Part shown: in pieces, positions 34,891 through 46,400 of the stretch
How the letters are laid out: each line of letters begins with the position of its first letter
How positions within the stretch are numbered: position 1 is the first letter of the stretch
Assembly (NCBI GenBank): GCA_025331125.1
Contig: JAOALB010000064.1
Coordinates: forward strand, 62,001 to 126,000
DNA length: 64,000 nucleotides
Reading direction: 5' to 3'
Source of the DNA: Mycogone perniciosa
Taxonomy: Eukaryota > Ascomycota > Sordariomycetes > Hypocreales > Hypocreaceae
Notes under the pieces: generated by a model
Databases searched by the model: none
What the model was told of the DNA's origin: nothing
What the model saw: the letters and a program-made list of their open reading frames with translations, nothing else
Position numbers and translations under genes: made by a program

Positions 34891-37800
34891 CTACGCTGTG
34901 GTGCTAGAGGTTGCGAGTTCAACCGTCTGCACACGTTCCTCCTTGTTGCCACGTCGACCTGAGGACGATTTCTTCTCAACGCATTCCAAATTCGGGATCG
35001 GCTCAGTGTCCATGTCGCTGTGACGGAAAGTCATAGCCTTTGGTGTGACGGGGTTAAACGTCGACTTGAACATCGTTTTTCGTTCAGGCCTCGAAGCAGC
35101 CGAGTCCGTTTTTCTAGGCGGGCTACTATTATTGATCGCCCTTCCATTTACAGCACCAGTCTCTCCAAGGCTTCTGGTGGTAGTCGTCGTGACTGTCACC
35201 GTCTTCTCTGGCTGAAACGCATCCGCTTCAGGCACTGGAGCGTTGGGCAACGATGATGACGACTGGCCGCTTGTGGGACGAGACCCTATGTTGGATCCTC
35301 CGCTGGAGACGGATTGCCGACCATGAACCGGGCAGTTTGGACAGCTTATAACTTCGACTCTCTCAAACTCCATCTGGCCTTGGGCGCTCCGTGAAGGCCT
35401 GCGTTCAGACTGAGAGCCCTTGTCTTGGGATTGACGATCAGCTTCCTGAGCCTTCATTTCGCGGGAAAGGCGTTTGCTCACTCGGGTGTGAAGCAACTGG
35501 TTCCGGGTCGAATCTGCCGAGGTTGGCCGTTGCGAGCTTGGATTGTCTCCGACTTTGGGCTGCCGACCGCGGCTGACGGATCGGAGGGAACTTCCTGGAG
35601 CATCGCGTCTCACCGTTGATGTCGACCATGGAGGCACGGCTGTATTATAATCATGGTTGGCATACTGTTGAGAGGCATCCCTGTGTGAGAGGCCATAATA
35701 TGAAAGGGTAGTGGCCCCCCGAGACAGAGGACGGCGGTAAAAGTCAAGAGCCACAGGAGTCGGTATGATTGCTGCTCGAGATTCACGCTCCAAAAGACTG
35801 GGGCTTGGCGCGACGGGGAGTCTCTGTTGGCCGTATTGTGTATCGCTGGCCTCGTCGCAGCGGCTCCGGCTACAATTTCTCGACTTCGGGGAGGACGGCC
35901 GGTCCGGAACCGGGGTGGCATTGCTATTAGAATCAGCTGGTATCCTGCCCATGGACTCAGCTCGCTGGAAAATCTGTTCCAGATGCTGTGAGACCACCGC
36001 TGTCATGTCTGCTTCGCTCAGTGACGAGTCGGAGAAACCCGCGATGCCGCTGCGACTCGCATTGCGTGATTTGGGAGAAGACGGCTTGGAGGGCTGTTTG
36101 TCATCCTGAGAGCCGGGCTTTGGCGTTCCCACAGACGACTTCGACCATTGTGTTCTGTTCGACGAGGCGTTGGGTTGCGGCGTCTGTGAACTGTCTTGCC
36201 TATCCTCCTGTAGTGTTGCGTTGTGTCGCACACCACGCTCGTTGCTGCCCGCTCTGGTCATACTTGGTAGTCGAACGTCTGATCTGATCGCAGGCCATGG
36301 GAAAGGCTCGGGCCTTCTGCCAATTGCTGTGCTCGGTGTCCATCCTCCGGCTGAGGCGGGCGTTCGAAAGGTGGCACTACCAGGTTGCCGCCAAAACCAA
36401 CGGGACGCGGCCGGGGATATGTCGTCAAAAGGTGTTGTGGGGGTGATTGTACCGTCGATTGTATGTGCGATTTGGACGTGGCCTCCATATATCCGCTTCT
36501 CGTGCCCAAGTTGAAAGGAGTTGGAAGGATATCCACTTAGGGGAAGGCCGCTGTGAGGATAAGGTGTACTATCCTCGGGCGGTCGAGGGTTGGAGCGAAT
36601 AGTCTGTACCGAAGCTTCTGACTCGTTGGACCTAATGGATTGCACAGATCTTTCGGATTTGGTGGAGGCAGCGCTCATCGGGTGGTCAGAGACGGCGGTA
36701 AGTTGACTCGGCAATATCGATGGCGACTGTGGGATGATGAGTCGTGGCCGAATAGCCGTTGGTGTCGCTCTTGGAGCCGATGGTGCTGGGCTGTTGATAC
36801 TCTCCGTTGCTGGGGATTTTACCGAGTCACTATGAGGAGCCGAGTCAAGCGGGGGAGGTATTGAGATTGATGGTGCATGCCGTTTGTTGTTCGTTGGCTT
36901 CTCGATCGTTGCTTCAACTTCAGGCTCGGTCTCTGCAGACACTGGCGATTTTTCAGAAGGTGGCGGATGTGGCAACGGATCTTGTTCAAAGGATAAGGCG
37001 CCCCTCGAGTTTGAACGAGGCTCAGGACGAGGAGGAGGAGGGGGAGGAGAAGAAGAAGGTGATGGAGAAGAAGAAAGAGGAGGAGAAGGACGAGAGGGTA
37101 AAGAAAGCTTATCCTTCGTGGGAGCCAATGTTGAGGACAAAGGTTCGTCATCACTGGGGAGTCCCCCTTCATCTGACGCTTCGTCGCCGGAAGTATCATG
37201 GTCCTTGTTTCTCGTATTATCGAAGTCTTGCAGGGCTTCGTCCGGCAATTTGCTGTCGCGGCTGAGGGTAGGGTTGGATGACGTTGAGTCTGGCTTGGAC
37301 TGTTCAAGCTCACCAGTTTTGTTGCCCATGCCGTTGGCCTCAGGTCGGTACACCAACTTGGCAAAAGGAGGGTTGGAAGTATCCACAACCAACAGCTCCC
37401 TTTCGCCTCTCCCCAGCAGGCCGTACACGCTAACCTCTCCGTTTTTGATGCCAATGACAGCACTGGTTCCTGCATATATCGCCTCATCTTCCACACCTGC
37501 GCGATTGCAAAAAAACGACGACGATCTCCTCTTCATTATCTGATCGAATGAGGGGCTCCAACCGCGTAACCCAGTATGTTAAGGCGTCCATATCCGGTAG
37601 GCCAGGCGTGCGGCTGAAACGCCGAGGATCCTCTCTGGTTATCCATGACATGGTCACAATAACCAAATTTGATTCGACTTCAAGCACATGGAAGGCAAAC
37701 TCGAAGGCGTGCCATGGAGCCTCAAACTTGTAGGGGCTGATGAGACAGGTTAATCAGCAAAAATCCTTCGAACCATTACCGTGTTGTCAACTTACTTAAT

Positions 37801-38440
37801 ATCCATACCTTGGAGCACCGTGTCAGCTAAAGATCAAAGTTCATACGGAGTGAGAGGTAGGATTCATCAACGTACAGATACCTATGGAAGTATTGCCAAG
37901 TGAAGGAATATAGCCGTCATAGAAGCCACGATTGCCTTCCAATGCCCATGTCTCGTCAGTGTAGTATAGGAAGGATTTGCGATAATTTGCAATCGTCTCG
38001 CCATCACCATTTACGACGATAGCTGAGTTGTAGTATTCGGGGCTCGTTGGCCAGTTGGGAGAGACGTCGACCTTCTCCGGATAGCCAGCCACAACAACAC
38101 AGTCGTACTTCAAAGCTATTGTCCGCGCCCAAAGGGACGTAATACCGGATCCCGAGGGCTCTAGAAAGGGCGAGATTTGCTGTAACGATCTGAAGTTGTA
38201 CCCTTCTAAATTGTCAGCGGTGTAAGGGAGGTAGACTATTGAGCACTTGGCATCTCTCCAGTCTCTTTCTGGAGGACATCAACGTTATGATTGGCAAGAC
38301 TCACCAGAAAAGGCCAATTCGGGTAGGACAAGAAGGTCGAGGTCCTCTGGGTTCGCTCTTGCCAGAACCGCATCAGCGCGAGTCAAGTTGTTATTGACAT
38401 CCCCCGGCTGGGGAGCAAATTGCAAGCACCCGATCCTCAT
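34891..38440 (-). CDS. nta1: Nitrilase-superfamily N-terminal amidase with long disordered tail; one-base frameshift
   Basis: Exons: 38440-38305, 38202-37876, 37808-37796 (13 nt) and 37736-34891. Nta1 deamidates N-terminal Asn and Gln for the N-degron pathway; this gene is also the carbon-nitrogen hydrolase known next to TEX2 in ascomycete MAT regions. The catalytic triad is visible: Glu41 in LPELAFSG, Lys121 in NYRKSFL, and Cys155, whose codon is split between exon 2 and the 13-nt exon (GICMDINPYKF after splicing). After about residue 230 the frame breaks: a run of seven A (37509-37515, + strand) shifts EEEIVVVF out of frame, and the expected continuation (CNRAGVEDEAIYAG) lies one base over and stays open for over 800 codons. 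That tail is Ser/Pro-rich and disordered, with one CPNCPVHG motif near 35319-35347. Intron 1 has a tandem TAG/AAG acceptor. The frameshift may be a sequencing error or a real lesion. Confidence 0.85.
37796..37808 (-). other. nta1: 13-nt microexon of nta1
   Basis: The exon GTATGGATATTAA lies between introns 37809-37875 (67 bp) and 37737-37795 (59 bp). It completes the catalytic cysteine codon and encodes Met-Asp-Ile plus two bases of Asn. Without it the conserved ICMDINPYKF motif cannot be built, which supports the assignment. Confidence 0.85.
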
Positions 38441-40079
38441 CTTGACAAAGCGGGCTTCCTAGAATCGTATGATGTGCTTACTGCGCCCTTTCTCTGGTAC
38501 TCCAGATACCTTCGCACGGGGCAAAGTGCCCGTCAAAAATCGGATAAAAGACAGAGGAAGCAAAACAGCGACAAAACAGGAAGAATAATGATCAACACGC
38601 ACTTCGAGAAGTAGAGAGGTGAGGCACATGCTAGTGGTGGGAGAAGCTAAGTTAGCGTACTCGGGCCTTGACTTAGTTTAAATGGGCTAGGAGGAGATGG
38701 GGAGGGTCGGCTGCCCAGCTGGATGGGATGCTGGTTCAACCCAAACTAGGAGTTGTCAAAGTAATACTGTATTTTTTACTGTATGTTGGTCCATCGACTC
38801 TGAACGTCTGACGTGGGGGCTGGATGCAGCCAACGGCAGAGCAATATTAACCGCTCGGAGGCATCCCTGCTGCATCCATTTTGATGCTTGAGGCGTGGAT
38901 TGGCTGACAAGCTCCCCACCTAGCAAGGGCTAGGTGCGTGCAGACGAAAAGAGCCGTGACGAGCTGGAAGACAACCACTAAAAAGCACGACAGCATGGGT
39001 CCACATGGATCCCCGCGCAAGTTTGTATTTATTACTCCGTACTGTGCAAAACGCCCTGTTGCTCTCATCAGCCTCCCCGCCCCGCTACATGTCAAATCGT
39101 TGACAGAGACAGTACGGAGTACTCTCCGTACTCTGTACTCCGTACTCCGTACATCAAGCCCAATGCTTGTTGTATCTAGCTAGTACCAAGTCTTGCGGGT
39201 TCGAGAATTCAGACCAGGTCTTCACGTTATTTACAATATCTCTCCTTCCCTGAAGCCTTTCTCAAAGTTTTTTTGTGGCTAGAACGGTAAGCCTTTCTGG
39301 GTATATATCTGTTGTTTCCCCTCGGTTTATTCTGACATACTCGTAGATAGTAGATACTATGTATTATTCCTCGCATGTCCCCATTTAGTAGTCATGCGCG
39401 ACGCAGTAGCATTGGCGAGCGTCTCATTCGATATCATTTCTGCTATTACTATCTCCCCTTTGGGCTAGGAGCTTCAACCAGTACTACTGCAAGGGATCTG
39501 GCGGGTATGCCTGATCATGATTGGCCTAATCCGTACTTGTAGGTACTGGGTACCTAACTTGTAGTAGCTGTAGTAGTAGTACTCTGCAGTATAGGAGTAC
39601 ATGAGTACAAGGTCGACGCCGTATTCACCAATGACGAGGTGTTTCGTCTCAGTTTCTTCAAGACACCTTACACACATGTCTACCTGCCTTGTGAGTAAAT
39701 TCTTGGGGAAATGACCCTCGTGGCTCTCAGATTTTACCTGGTAGTATATACGACTGGTGCGTGGTTGTTAATGGTGTACGGGGAGATGGAGTCCTCTGCA
39801 CAAGGTTCAAGATAGAGCTTACATAACAATGACCATCTACTTACAGTGCTAAATGTACAGTATTATCGATATGAACACTGTCTTAAATCCCCCATCACAT
39901 GACGTAACGCATCTCTTGGATAGCTGGCATTTGCGGGAGGTATTCCGTTGAAGCCGCTCCACCGGATGCTTGTGTCCTGAATGGGTTTTGGCACTTGACG
40001 TCCTTTTTTGCATATGATTACTCCCCAAGGGGCAAATAGCCTGTCCAGTATCGGTCGAGAAGGCTGATCAGCCATTGCC
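38441..40079. other. Divergent spacer between nta1 and nvj2
   Basis: Both flanking genes start from here. No gene is seen. A dense cluster of TACGGAGTAC/GTACTCCGTAC motifs lies at 39034-39152, including a tandem pair at 39136-39152. Confidence 0.5.
39113..39152. repeat. Cluster of TACGGAGTAC / GTACTCCGTAC motifs
   Basis: Within 40 bp there is one TACGGAGTAC (39113-39122), a CTCCGTACTCTGTAC stretch, and a tandem TACTCCGTACTCCGTAC (39136-39152). Opposed copies could fold into a hairpin. The same motif is dispersed in noncoding DNA over the whole window (for example 3076, 7336, 7383, 13769, 21470, 31459, 57594). Confidence 0.8.
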
Positions 40080-43052
40080 ATGGCTTTGGATACCTGGACA
40101 GCGCTCCTCGTCGCCTATCTCCTCGGAGGCATCACATTCATCCCTGCGGTGATCATCGCGGTCGTCATACACGGATATTTCACGTTTCCTTATCGATACG
40201 ATGTCAATACTCAGAACGCTTGCGATGGAGACCAGATTGTCCAGCCAGGAGATGATACAGCATCTCTCGATGGTGCCAAGGCCGGTATGAAGGACGAAAC
40301 AAACGCGCCTTACAACCAGGACATCGATCTTGCTTCAGGATATTTCGCTGTTTATCGAGACTACAATCCCAGGGGAATAAACGCGAAGCCAATGGAGCGG
40401 TCTACGCCTGTCGCGCCGACCACCGTTGCAGCTCCTAGTCCAAGCGTCTACCAGACCATGTACAGGAGTATATTCGATAGGAAGCCAGTTGCGGGGCCAT
40501 TAGACGGCAACAATAGTATGAGCCAACGTCCTAAAAAGGCCGGCAATATATTTTATGTTGTACTACGGTATGTGCGGATTCAGTTTGTTTAACTTGTCCT
40601 TCCTCTACTAACCGACCCTACCAGACATGGGCACCTCATGCTATTCGATGATGAGGAGCAACTTGAGGTACGACATGTGATCTCTCTTGCCCATCATGAT
40701 ATAAGCATATATTCTGGAGGAGACACGACACCGGAAGGCGAGCTCTTCATCAAACGAAATGCTCTGTGTTTGTCCAGAAGACAGGATGGTGTTGAATGCA
40801 ACACAGATGGCCAAGTGTCCAAACCTTTTTACCTGTTCTCCGAAAATTGCTCCGCGAAGGAGGATTTCTATTTTGCCTTGTTGAAGAATCAGCAGCAGAC
40901 TTTTGGTCTCGCAAACAGAGCGCCGAAACCGAAGCAATTTGAGTTGAAGTCAATCATATCTCTGGTCCAAAAACTACATTCTTCCGAAGATCAGATGCAC
41001 TCACGGTGGTTGAATGCAATTATCGGAAGGGTCTTCCTAGGGATCTACAAGACTAGTGATCTGAAAAACTTCATCAACGAGAAAATCACGAAGAAGATAT
41101 CCCGAGTCAAAAGGCCGTCCTTTCTCACCAACATCAACATTCAAAAAATAGACACTGGAGACGCAGCACCGTACTTCTCAGGTCTTAGGCTCAGAGATCT
41201 CACCGTCGAAGGGGAGTGTCTTGTCGAAGCGGATGTGAAATATACTGGCAACTTCCGGATTGAAGTTGCTGCCACAGCCAAAATCGATCTAGGCACCAGG
41301 TTCAAGGCTCGGGAGGTGAATTTAGTCCTCGCAGTGGTGCTTAAAAGATTAGAGGGCCATATCCTTGTCAAAATCAAGCCCCCTCCCAGCAACAGGGTTT
41401 GGCTCTCATTTCAAAGCATGCCCAAATTGGAAATGGTCATAGAGCCCATAGTAAGTTCGAGGCAAATCACTTACACCGTCATCACTCGCCAGATAGAAAA
41501 TCGCATCAAAGAGGTGTTTGCTGAAACTTTGGTGCAACCATTCTGGGACGATGTGCCATTCTTTAAAACTGAACATAAGAAGTGGAGGGGCGGGGTTTTT
41601 GAAGGCGATGACGCAGTTGAAACACCATCTGAAGGAGTTGAGGTCATCGCTCAGGTAGGAGATGTTGATGCAACGGAGCCTTTGGAAGCGAATCACGATC
41701 CCAGCGGCACTCCGTCATTGGAGAAAAGCCATTCATTACCTGTGGCGGAGTCACGTCGAACATCTACAGGGCGTTCCGAGAAGCAACTCGGCAAAATTGG
41801 GACATTTTCAGCGGCGTCAGCATCGTCGACTGGCGTGGACATTACAATATCCACCTCGGGTCCATCATCGCGTTCACCTAACATTCTCAAGCCCTCCACA
41901 GAGCCTGTTGTCGGAACGGAGGCAGCTCATGCCGATCTGTTCAAGCCATCAACGTCACCGCCTGATCATGCTTCAAATTATATGGCTGCTCTGCATTCCA
42001 GATCCCAGGACACTTCGCCAAAGCCAACCTTTTCCCCATCGCCTGTGAAACCACCAGCATCTCCATATACCTCCAGGCCTTTCTCATCATCATCCAAGGA
42101 AGGACAAGATAGTTCTGATAAGGATGAAACAGAGCCAGTACCTGCTGGTCCGACGGCCTCATCAGTGGAATCAGGCTCAAGTTCAGATAGCATCGCTCCC
42201 CAATCTCCTACGCATTCTTCAGCAAGCTCGTTCAAAGATCAGGGAGGATCTCTGGGTCGAAACTTTTTCCGACGTGAAAACTCTAATACTTCGGCTTCTA
42301 CAGGCTCTATGGATGGTGATAATGTATCACAGAGAAGGAACACATTGGCAGCTGTCACCAATGCGGCAGCTCAGGCGAGACAGTGGGGTTGGAATGCGTT
42401 TCAAAGACAGCGGGAGGCCATGAGGAACGGCGAAAAAGCTAGTATAGTTGACCTCAGCCAACCCATGGGCCGTGGGCAACCTTTACCTCCTCCTGGGACG
42501 CCACTTCCAGGACCAATCAGTGGCAAAACTAAGATAATGTCCATTCCCGCACCGAAACGGAAGCCTGCCTCCCAGTCAGAATCGAGACCAGAACTGGTTC
42601 CAGAATTCGATGAGGGGGAGAGTGAGACTCGTTCACTTGGCTCTTCTCCCTCACTACATCGAAGGCGACGAGGAGATAGCCAAAAGCAAAATGAAAATGA
42701 GGATCAAAATATTCTTGTCGTTGCAGCACCAGATGATTCTCAGCCAGGCACACCTATAATTGAGGACAATCCGAATCATTCAGAATCACGCGCCGATGAT
42801 ACTCATACAAACGAAATAATCATCTCAATGCCAGCTGATGAGGTTGTATTTTTACCAAAACCTCACATGATGACACATCCATTCTCCTCCAGGGCGGATG
42901 GCAACGTAATTTCTCAAGATCCTATTGTGGCAACGCCTTCTCCATTCTCCGCCGCTATTTTGGAAAATGATGACTATTCTGCTTGGATGGATGATGTTGA
43001 TCTGGAGGAGAATACAGACCAGAAGCTAAGTCTGCCTACGTCACCTAGCTAG
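40080..43052 (+). CDS. nvj2: Nvj2/TEX2-type SMP-domain lipid-transfer protein
   Basis: Two exons, 40080-40567 and 40625-43052, with a 57-bp intron (GTATGT donor, CTACTAAC branch, CCAG acceptor), giving 971 aa. A single N-terminal membrane segment (LLVAYLLGGITFIPAVIIAV, about residues 9-28) is followed by a PH-like domain (about 155-262: NIFYVVLRHGHLMLFDDEEQ, ending KEDFYFALLKN) and an SMP lipid-binding domain (about 288-480: WLNAIIGRVFLGIYKT, LRDLTVEGECLVEADVKYTG, ending TLVQPFWDDVPFF). The last half is Ser/Pro-rich and disordered. This architecture is that of Nvj2/TEX2 proteins, anchored in the ER, which move lipid at nucleus-vacuole and ER-Golgi contacts. The gene lies between nta1 and rev3 as in other ascomycete MAT regions, where it is labelled TEX2. 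Confidence 0.93.
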
Positions 43053-43422
43053 AGTAGAGTGAGAGTAGTGGACCAAGCATAGAGTGTAATGCGCAGAACC
43101 CCGCGTCGATGGGAATATAAAGGATTGAATGGAGCTACTGGCGTTCGTAATTTAGGTAGGGTGGCATTGCGTCGGAGTTTTATGATCTTCGTTTGATCGT
43201 GTAGAGCGAGTCTATGCTCAGCCATGTCTCTAGAGAAGGTCTTCATAGTTAGTGGAACCAATGGCTCATGTGTTTGCAATACCGAATATCCTAAAGACTT
43301 TTTTAAGCTTGGATCATACACCACCGAACTTTTGTCTCGTGGAACTTTCATGAACCGCTAGGTTTGCCAGCCAAAGCAAGAAGCATACGACCTTATCTCC
43401 TCTACTGTCACCAAGATGGACA
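43053..43422. other. Convergent spacer nvj2/rev3
   Basis: 370 bp between two converging stops; presumably the two 3' untranslated regions. Nothing else is seen. Confidence 0.5.
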
Positions 43423-46400
43423 TTACCATTCCAATGATCCTCTTTCTGCTCCTTCCAACAACATACGAAGTACAGGTTCCATTGTTGCCTTCTCGCTAGA
43501 CGTATTGGTCTGTTGCTTCATTCGAGTCCAGAAAACGGGGCAGTCCTGACTATTACATTTCACCTCTTCAAGTGGCCCTATACCCTCACAACTCCGGCAC
43601 ACTGATAAGATTTCCTCGTACTTTCTTTCTTCAACAATCATTTTCCCCTGTAGTGCCAGCAGAGTTGTTGGTTTGTTGGCGTAGCAAAGACGACACAACG
43701 AGGTCCCTCCACCACCCGCACATTTTCTCCCACATGCAAGACAGTGAGTCGATTTCATGTACGCCTCAAGCGTCCGCTTCTTATTAAGTAGACCGTAGGC
43801 ACGATGCACACGTTTTACTTTGGGCAGCTCATCATACCACTGCCTAACGTTTGCGCCGACGAGGTTGAAAATGCGCTCCAACGGTGGAATCAGGTTCTTA
43901 GATATGTAGTAATCCGCATCCAGCTGCCAATGAGGATTGCTAAGAAGATCCTCCGGCGCAACACATCGATCGATGAGTCGAGCTCCCGGGGCTCCCGTAA
44001 TCACCACATATGGAACGCGCTCGCCGTATTGTGGCTCTGCTCTAGCATCTTCGAGCATGCGTTTTGTGCTAATCAGTGCGCCAGCAGGAGGGCGGCCGCT
44101 TTCAGCGTAAGTGCCAAGACGGACCTCTTTGGCAAAGCAAAAATCCTGGATTGAGACCTTTCCCTGCATAATCTTCCTGCATTGCCTTTGAAAGTACTCT
44201 TTGATCTGGCTAAGATCCGCAGTCTCAAAAAGGAGCTTAAGAGCCTTCTCCTCAATCTTCTGTTCCGCCGGAGTGCCGTCCCGACGCACAGTTTCTATAC
44301 CTTTGGCATCGAACTCAGGATGCGTTTGTTCCCTATTCTCATATTTATACCCGACGTAACGTTTCTTGGCAAGCAAAACGCAGGGGTGATAGACCTTCTC
44401 AAACTTGAGCTTGATCGGTCTCGGATTCCTCTCTGTAATAGCATTGGCAATCTCATTACCAATCTCGAAAGCCTCGTCTCTTGATCGACCCTTCAGGTAG
44501 ACGAAAAGGCTGTCGGTATCGCCATATACGACCTCGGCGCCCCATCGTTCCACTGAATGGATGTAAGCAGTGGCTCTTTCTAACGTCTCCCGCCCAGTCT
44601 GAACGATGCTATCAGCAATTTCAGAACAGGGCATTCGCCCTGAGAAAGACGCAGATGTGTAGCCATACGTGACATTGGCGAGTAATTTTAACGCAAGTTG
44701 ACGATTGTCGAGTAACCTCTGCAGAGCCTTGTCGTCCTTGTCTTGTTTCATGCCGTTCTTCACCATAATTCTCGTTTCGAGAATTTCAGTCAGCATCTTG
44801 GAGAGCAGAGACTTGCGGATCTCAGCCTTTGCATACATCATCCCATTGGGGGCGATATTGATGTGATCCTTTAGCAATGTAAGTAGGCCTTCTTGCCGTT
44901 CATAGTCAGTGAAGCCCATTTTGCTCTTGCCACGCCAACTAGTGATTCGCCCTAAGAAGGTGGAATAGCAGTAATTGTAGGCGATCATCACACTGGGGTA
45001 TAAGCTCTGGAAATCCAACACAACAAGTGGGCTGCTGTAAAAGGCGCTCTGCGGTTCCATGACCAGCGGCAAGCACTCCAGCGCATTTTGGCCTCCGACT
45101 TGCTTCCGACTCGGCGAGACCAAAATGAAATTCTCCGGTTTTGCAATCCTAAACATGATCGATTCGACTTTAAACTGCGATCCTCGAGAGAAAGCAGAAA
45201 AGAAGTCAACGCCGAGCAGTCTCGCTTGTTCACTGGTCCTCGGAATGAGCCCATTGGACTCGAGTATGTCGAGATCGAGTTTGGCCCGTATCTGGTAATA
45301 CTTCAACACCCTTTTCAGGTCCCGCATCTTCCCACTCCGATACCAAGCAGTGAGGGACTTCCATGAATAATGAGGTATTCGCCGGTGCAATAAATGCCAC
45401 ACGGCATTCTCCATGGTGTATTGAAGGAGATTCAATTCGCCGCGCATCGCCCTCCAGATGTTGATCATGTGTCTGCCCGTCACACGAATAGTCGAGGTTG
45501 TGGTAAATCCCCATCGATCGCTTTGTTTGCCAAACCGCCCATGTGACTGCGTTTTCATCCGGGAGAACTCATTGCATAAGTCGTAATCGTACTTCAATCT
45601 CGCACGCTCAATCAAGTAACCCCATGAGCCACCATGAACCTCATAGCCAGTCAAAATATCAGGATCATAGGCTTTAACAATCTCGACCATCCGGACCATC
45701 AAGTCTAGCTCCGAGTTCTCTTCAATAACCTGAGTAGAGATTGTTCTCCGCATCTTTTGAGCCAAAGTCCTATCCGTACACAGAGCTACGACACCAGATG
45801 TGATCATTTCTGATGCTTCTTGTGTATTGTCCGCCGGCTCGTCCCCCTTGCAAGACCAGAAGATACATTGTATTTCATCTTCCTCAGGATTGGGAACAAA
45901 GCTTCCTCTCGTATTCACATGAACCTCGAGGCTCATTGTACTCATGTACTGGACCTCATGCTGCACGTTTGTTGATGTCTGATTTTGGGTATACTTGAAG
46001 CCATACTTGTTCTTCTGTGTAGGACCATCGATCTGCGACAACCATTGATGTTTGGCGTCGTGCCCGGCAATTTTCTCAGCACCATTCCCATTCTGCCCAC
46101 GAAGCCATGTTGTCACTGCTTGATAGGTAGGAGGGGGTTTGGCTATCTCCCAGCTTCTCCAGGAGCACTGTTGTCTCTGTCGCTGGTGCTTCAGCTCAAG
46201 AATAGGCTTGTCAGATGTTGTTCTTTCCCATATGCCGTACGAGGCCAGCGAAGTGCCGGTCGGATCAAAGTCTGGCAAAAAAGGCAGCGTATCACTACCA
46301 ATTCGGAACTCTTTCCCAGCATACTCCCGTTTCCGTGTTGGAAGATCCTTTTCATTCCCATAGAAAGCATCCTGATATATGACATTCGGCAAGCCATCTT

